A stretch of DNA of 57,568 nt from contig CAYPCN010000007.1 in the NCBI GenBank assembly GCA_964409235.1, positions 1 through 57,568 on the forward strand, read 5' to 3'. The notes beneath the pieces were generated by a model that made no database searches, was not told the origin of the DNA, and was given only the letters and a program-made list of their open reading frames with translations. A program made the translations under genes and the position numbers. Positions 54,901 through 57,568 of the stretch are shown here, piece after piece; the first letter of the stretch is position 1, and each line of letters starts with the position of its first letter. This DNA is from CAINFV01 sp964409235. Its GTDB lineage: Bacteria; Chlamydiota; Chlamydiia; Chlamydiales; FEN-1388.

Positions 54901-55006
54901 AATCCGGATCGACGCTGAAGCCTCCCATCTCTCCTATGTGCCGAGCGGCCATAGCACGAACCCATTGAGGGCCCTGCTGCAAAATCTCTTCAATGCTGCC
55001 TGTCAT
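51917..55006 (-). CDS. HECT-domain E3 ubiquitin ligase-like protein
   Basis: A 1,029-aa protein starting at ATG 55006 (AGGAGA upstream), with no Sec signal. The C-terminal ~400 residues follow the HECT layout. The N-lobe has FVRFRLDDLTEARGVDAGGLSRTYLDDLF (DAGG at 658-661), WCYTTRYIIGDHFNPGLFAAAL follows, and the C-lobe has LRQFLKWVTGSAALPARRIVL and PACHTCSCALDI, where HTC supplies the catalytic thioester Cys987, 42 residues from the end. HECT ligases take ubiquitin from E2 and pass it to a substrate, so the target system would be the host's. Residues 1-620 are mainly helical with a beta-rich middle and have no recognised family; substrate binding is the expected role. Delivery by a type III system is inferred. 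Confidence 0.85.
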   Translation of the reverse strand: MTGSIEEILQQGPQWVRAMAARHIGEMGGFSVDPDLARLDPALRDEISRITDLINQLIVVVADEAEEDTKRAEGRHVLQQLQSTLEKTCREFVVLAPQQEEYYRSTTNKIITKMYDLIEQTSLTLSETRFIGRRGLKRGSGEAEGKGAISAQPSKKTAQSKDAPTRRQLSTFTRECETFLFTYKQAEERGPLSTDMSQAIDDLVSLFSSYPAIQADPSVAAKREHMEAYLREHLQERTQLKAALQSLSLRSETMAKVLALPQDKVRHVLNAVSTIEEGYLEDLRRRLHSGQSIEIQEGMPVATLRYLQGAFSGEDWPEKTLVQTMIAERMHARTEESIINEMMRSPVPIQPALQRQILNRYNLSSVAKYLQGMQEPGSKFRIQLNGVFYEARISPDRREIVLRRWVYEEWSVRKILTGWVSNLFGSSTAVPEDAFCIRLGVDGNIETITRGREQSRLSDALNIVRALEDKLISEQTPMQIEQEKLGLHDADLITFRAIAIQDQRTLLEGESKTEVLELGAPQKMYRIWSTKLKDGFAINIQDEASQGTLLNKIGLQISEDGKLVSVYANDTKVAALSDSQRDLISEAFIKTLQHTSMYMLKGSDIFITAVMRSPRQVPLYHLQQLAHCLEERSKNGRAFPEIFVRFRLDDLTEARGVDAGGLSRTYLDDLFQGIVEQGQPISFAGGTTRYTPFPAADHEQIYQQMGAVFMWCYTTRYIIGDHFNPGLFAAALSLSSEQIDETPLQDVTRQKMQDAFLRTAAESEPESIWSALEKMRDMEHFLEGWTATDENIAVLQHIIRISSYDEDSMSLIGEITSREQVLPILQKEPHLRTDEENDVLKTLVAQAQSFVSTKFSAYLNELCQDSKIDFDAIREIARGMKQYCALHPKRPAWDVVRGTAPVEFSSTVQGTTNRAKVIESLSVASDAPEWLVKKANFLKEWIADPSTTDEELRQFLKWVTGSAALPARRIVLNSVGQGYCIPACHTCSCALDICETPYGLDAEYPYDTKEGFLHYITLGMKMSASFDFL

Positions 55007-55207
55007 GACAACTTTCTCCTATAGTATGGATAGCCGCCCCTCATCGCACATTGGTCGCCCTTTTGAGCTGAGACTCTCGCAATTTCCCATCTTGGATTGA
55101 TCAACGTTCGAGAGAGTACAATGCATTTTTACATACGATGCATACAATCCCTATCCTATCGACTCATGAGACGCTCTTTTTGGTCGCCTGTCAAGAAAAA
55201 ATAACAA

Positions 55208-55348
55208 CCTCTAGATGGAAAATCGGGGGCTATTGGCGATGTGAATTTTTAGAGGAGAAGCAGGAGATTTTGAGTAGATTCGGCCAAAAAGATCCTACTC
55301 TCTCCTCCAAAAGGCACATCGCAAATGACCGGATTTTCCTCTAGACGG
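55208..55348. repeat. Long inverted-repeat element (about 141 bp, MITE-like)
   Basis: The left arm (55208 on: CCTCTAGATGGAAAATC, then TTGGCGATGTG, then AGAGGAGAA) is inversely repeated toward the right end (CTCTCCTCC, AAGGCACATCGCAAATG, GGATTTTCCTCTAGACGG ending 55348) with mismatches. The right arm contains the CACATCGCAAATG core found at three other sites. No coding capacity. Size and structure fit a miniature inverted-repeat element. Confidence 0.65.
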
Positions 55349-55471
55349 AAAACCTCTCGATACTGTGCAATGTATGGAGTTTATGATTGGGAGACGATAC
55401 TCGCACGGTACATGATAGCCACTGCAGCCAGTTGGTTCATGTCCCTTGTATGAGAGTATTTTTCCCTTCTC

Positions 55472-55498
55472 GCTGACAGATATGAAACTACTGTCAGC
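55472..55498. repeat. Hairpin with perfect 8-bp arms
   Basis: GCTGACAG (55472-55479) and CTGTCAGC (55491-55498) flank an 11-nt loop. It lies upstream of rplY and may be an operator-like or RNA element; nothing in the sequence decides between these. Confidence 0.4.
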
Positions 55499-55737
55499 CG
55501 CGAAAAGCGAACCATGGGAAGGGCGCACCCGAGGTATTCTCTGGTATGCCAAGATAAGGCAGCCGGCGCAAAGCTCGGCTGATAGTCTTGGGCGCGTTTT
55601 ATTCCATGTTGACAGATATATAAGTGTTGCTCCCTATTTCGTGCTCTGACGCTGGCCAGAGCGAGCGATAGGTAGAAACTCAGTGTATAAAGAGTTCCGT
55701 CTGGAGAGAAGTGCTTTCCAGCGAATAAGGAGGACGG

Positions 55738-56298
55738 ATGATCAGCATTACATATACGATGCGTGATAGCTCAACGAAAGGCAGTGTGGGTCGACTTCGC
55801 CGCAATGGGTTCATCCCCATGGTTGTCTATTCCAAAGGCGAGGAGGGGCAGATGGGGTCTGTACCTCGAGCCGACATTGAAGCGGCAATGCGTTCCATTA
55901 AGCCAGGGTTTTTACCAAATACTGTTTTTGTATTGAAAGACGAATCGGGTCGTGAACGGAAGGCGTTGATTAAGGACGTGCAATACCAGTCAACGACGTA
56001 TGATATTATACACCTGGATTTCTATGAGCTCGAAGAGGGGCGGCTGGTCGATGTCAAGATCCCTGTGGAATTTGACGGCGCTGCTGAATGCAGTGGCGTG
56101 AAGCTGGGCGGGCAGCTTCGCCATATTATGCGCCATGTGAAAGTCCGCTGCCTGCCGGCGAATATTCCACAGCATTTTACGATTGATGTGAAGGAAATGG
56201 GAATACGGCAGTCAAAGCGCGTTCGAGATATTGCGATGCCGAAGACCGTCAATTGCTTGGCACGTGCTGATGATGTTGTTGTCTCCGTCCTCAAGTAA
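55738..56298 (+). CDS. rplY: 50S ribosomal protein L25/general stress protein Ctc
   Basis: A 186-aa long-form L25 (CTC type). The N-terminal 5S rRNA-binding domain contains GSVGRLRRNGFIPMVVYSKGEEG and IIHLDFYELEEGRLVDVKIPVEF. The C-terminal beta domain has LPANIPQHFTIDVKEMGI. The start ATG 55738 follows AAGGAGG at ideal spacing. It heads the rplY-pth-rpsF-rpsR cluster, as in Chlamydia. Confidence 0.94.
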   Translation: MISITYTMRDSSTKGSVGRLRRNGFIPMVVYSKGEEGQMGSVPRADIEAAMRSIKPGFLPNTVFVLKDESGRERKALIKDVQYQSTTYDIIHLDFYELEEGRLVDVKIPVEFDGAAECSGVKLGGQLRHIMRHVKVRCLPANIPQHFTIDVKEMGIRQSKRVRDIAMPKTVNCLARADDVVVSVLK

Positions 56299-56314
56299 TC
56301 GATAGGTAGGTTGA

Positions 56315-56872
56315 GTGAAGGAATCGACGCAGAGTGCTCTTTCTCCACGAGTGGTTGTAGGGCTTGGAAACCCGGGCCCTGAGTATGAGTGGACGCGTCA
56401 TTCCATTGGGGCACAGATTGTCAAGGCGTTTTGCGAGAGACGTGGATATCGTTTTCATACGGAAAAAGGCGTTGAAGCACAGGTTGCCAAAGGAGTCATT
56501 GACGGGAGAGTTGTCACCTTGGCCGTTCCTCGGCTCTATATGAACGAAAGTGGAAGAGCGGTGGGGCGGTTGCTTCGCTACGTTGGTTTGGAGGCGCGAG
56601 ACTTATTGGTCGTCGTCGACGATATTGAGACGTCGTGGGGACAGGTGAAAATCGCAAGTGTGGGAGGAACGAGAGGTCATAATGGCCTTCGAAGCATCCA
56701 AGGTATTCTTGGAAGCATGGACTTTTCGCAGCTGCGCATTGGCGTGGGCCGACCCGGGAGTGGGAGTGTTGCTGACTATGTCTTGCGTCGATTTTCGGCG
56801 GAAGAGATGGAAGAGCTTCCTGCTCTTATTGATCGGTCTGTAGAGATGATTGAGGAGTGGCTAGTGGCGTAA
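56315..56872 (+). CDS. pth: Peptidyl-tRNA hydrolase
   Basis: A 185-aa Pth recycling peptidyl-tRNA. Motifs are VVVGLGNPGPEYEWTRHSIG (catalytic His), PRLYMNESGRAVG, LLVVVDDIE and GGTRGHNGLRSI..FSQLRIGVGRP. It begins at GTG 56315, 17 nt after rplY; a TTG at 56311 is out of frame. Length is normal. Confidence 0.95.
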   Translation: MKESTQSALSPRVVVGLGNPGPEYEWTRHSIGAQIVKAFCERRGYRFHTEKGVEAQVAKGVIDGRVVTLAVPRLYMNESGRAVGRLLRYVGLEARDLLVVVDDIETSWGQVKIASVGGTRGHNGLRSIQGILGSMDFSQLRIGVGRPGSGSVADYVLRRFSAEEMEELPALIDRSVEMIEEWLVA

Positions 56873-56971
56873 TCGAAGCAATCGATCTTCAGGGAGATCC
56901 TGAAGGTCGAATACCGTATAGTACGCAACAATGCTTATCAAGAGCTGGTACCAAGGAGAAAAAAGAGAACA

Positions 56972-57313
56972 ATGAAGCAACAAAAAGAACAACTCTATGA
57001 GGGGATGTATGTCCTCAGCGCGCATTTGAGTGATGAAGCGCGAGGCAAAGCCTTTGACAAAATCAAAGAGAGCATCGTTTCTAGAGGCGGCAAGATCCTA
57101 AAAATTCATGATCAAGGTCGACGACGATTGGCCTATGAGATCAACCGTCACAGGGAGGGGTACTACTACCTCGTCTATTTTTCTCTGATGCCGGGATATA
57201 TCGAAGAGTTGTGGGAAGAGTATCGCCGTAATGAGGATCTCCTTCGATATTTAACACTGCAAGCAGAAACGGTGTTGGAAGAGTTGAAATTTAAACAACT
57301 TCCTGAACTGTAA
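56972..57313 (+). CDS. rpsF: 30S ribosomal protein S6
   Basis: A 113-aa S6: LYEGMYVLSAHLSDEARGKAFDKI, the conserved HDQGRRRLAYEINRHREGYYYLVYF, and LRYLTLQAETVLEEL. It partners with S18 in the 30S platform. The start ATG 56972 has AGGAGAAAAA upstream. The ~100-bp gap after pth could hold its own promoter. Confidence 0.96.
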   Translation: MKQQKEQLYEGMYVLSAHLSDEARGKAFDKIKESIVSRGGKILKIHDQGRRRLAYEINRHREGYYYLVYFSLMPGYIEELWEEYRRNEDLLRYLTLQAETVLEELKFKQLPEL

Positions 57314-57325
57314 AGGGAAAAACGT

Positions 57326-57568
57326 ATGATGAAACCTATGAGACGGATCCCTCGAGAGCCATCAGAGGCCAGAGGTGGTCGTAAGCGGAAGCGTTGTCCG
57401 TTTACAGCAGAGAATTTCAAAACTATCGATTATAAGGACGTGGAAACATTGTCCAAGTTTATCACGGAGAGAGGAAAGATCCTCCCTCGGCGCATTACGG
57501 GTGTTTCGGCCTACTACCAACGTCGTTTAGCAAAGGCGATTAAGTTGGCACGGCATGTTGCTCTACTG
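57326..57568 (+). CDS. rpsR: 30S ribosomal protein S18 (cut by window end)
   Basis: The first 81 codons are visible. RKRKRCPFTAENFKTIDYKDVETLSKFITERGKILPRRITG and YYQRRLAKAIKLARHVALL are the S18 core, so only a few C-terminal residues are missing past the window edge. ATG 57326 is followed by further ATGs at 57329 and 57338. It is co-transcribed with rpsF. Confidence 0.95.
   Translation, partial: MMKPMRRIPREPSEARGGRKRKRCPFTAENFKTIDYKDVETLSKFITERGKILPRRITGVSAYYQRRLAKAIKLARHVALL

Larger units (their letters stand above)
55007..55737. other. 730-bp intergenic region
   Basis: No gene is supported between the divergent HECT and rplY genes. It contains the palindromic element at 55208-55348, a hairpin at 55472-55498 and a TTGACA at 55609-55614 whose downstream -10 partner is unclear. 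Short open frames here overlap the repeats and show no family features. Confidence 0.5.

Noticed and set aside
55601..55640. TTGACA followed by TATATA as an rplY promoter
   Set aside because: The AT-rich box lies too close to TTGACA, and no good -10 is found at 16-18 nt, so it is not listed as a promoter.

Overview
The window looks like a chromosomal segment of an environmental (amoeba- or protist-associated type) member of the phylum Chlamydiota. Three kinds of evidence point there. First, gene neighbourhoods match those known from Chlamydia: ssb-pepA followed by holA and an rsmI-type methyltransferase; ruvB next to a SpoIID-domain gene; maf next to a HEAT-repeat lipoprotein; oppBCDF near a PPi-dependent phosphofructokinase; rplY(ctc)-pth-rpsF-rpsR. 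Second, there are chlamydial staples such as the Kdo transferase WaaA and the futalosine-pathway enzyme MqnA. Third, there are eukaryote-like proteins of the kind seen in protist-associated chlamydiae. Genus cannot be decided from the sequence. A run of 100 N shows that this is a draft assembly.

Layout. 0.2-9.8 kb: one giant gene (about 3,200 codons, interrupted by the N gap inside a 24-bp tandem repeat) with a P-loop region resembling the eukaryotic DUF3638 family. 10-16.2 kb: PPi-phosphofructokinase; a RelE/HigB-XRE toxin-antitoxin pair bounded by a 76-bp direct repeat of the phosphofructokinase 3' end; then a leftward oppBCDF operon without oppA. 16.4-21.4 kb: ssb, pepA, three tandemly duplicated secreted NTF2-like genes (each duplication carries scraps of pepA and sod), an exported superoxide dismutase and a small basic ORF. 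21.7-26.5 kb: a nonulosonic-acid-type pair (SpsF-like cytidylyltransferase and a GNAT-NeuB fusion), a Nudix-like protein, holA and an rsmI-like gene. 26.6-31.5 kb: a trehalose operon with both the TreT and OtsA/OtsB routes plus DUF5752 and a methyltransferase. 31.5-33.8 kb: three leftward genes whose architectures recall type III tip/translocator proteins. 34-38.4 kb: two secreted hypotheticals, ruvB, a SpoIID-like gene and queA. 38.4-44.6 kb (leftward): two exported kinase-like paralogues, a HEAT lipoprotein, maf and mqnA. 45-49 kb: nagA, waaA, tRNA-Gln, a small secreted protein and a membrane protein. 49-55 kb: an 801-codon-class TPR/putative effector with a coupled small partner, and a convergent 1,029-aa protein with a HECT E3 ubiquitin ligase domain including the catalytic HTC cysteine. 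55.7 kb to the end: rplY, pth, rpsF and partial rpsR.

The most striking items are the HECT-domain protein, the giant DUF3638-like protein, the duplication history around pepA-sod, the toxin-antitoxin insertion scar, the paired active/inactive kinase paralogues and a family of small palindromic repeats with the core CACATCGCAAATG at four intergenic sites.

Housekeeping calls rest on clear family motifs. Effector, translocator and mobile-repeat interpretations are inferences and are marked as such.
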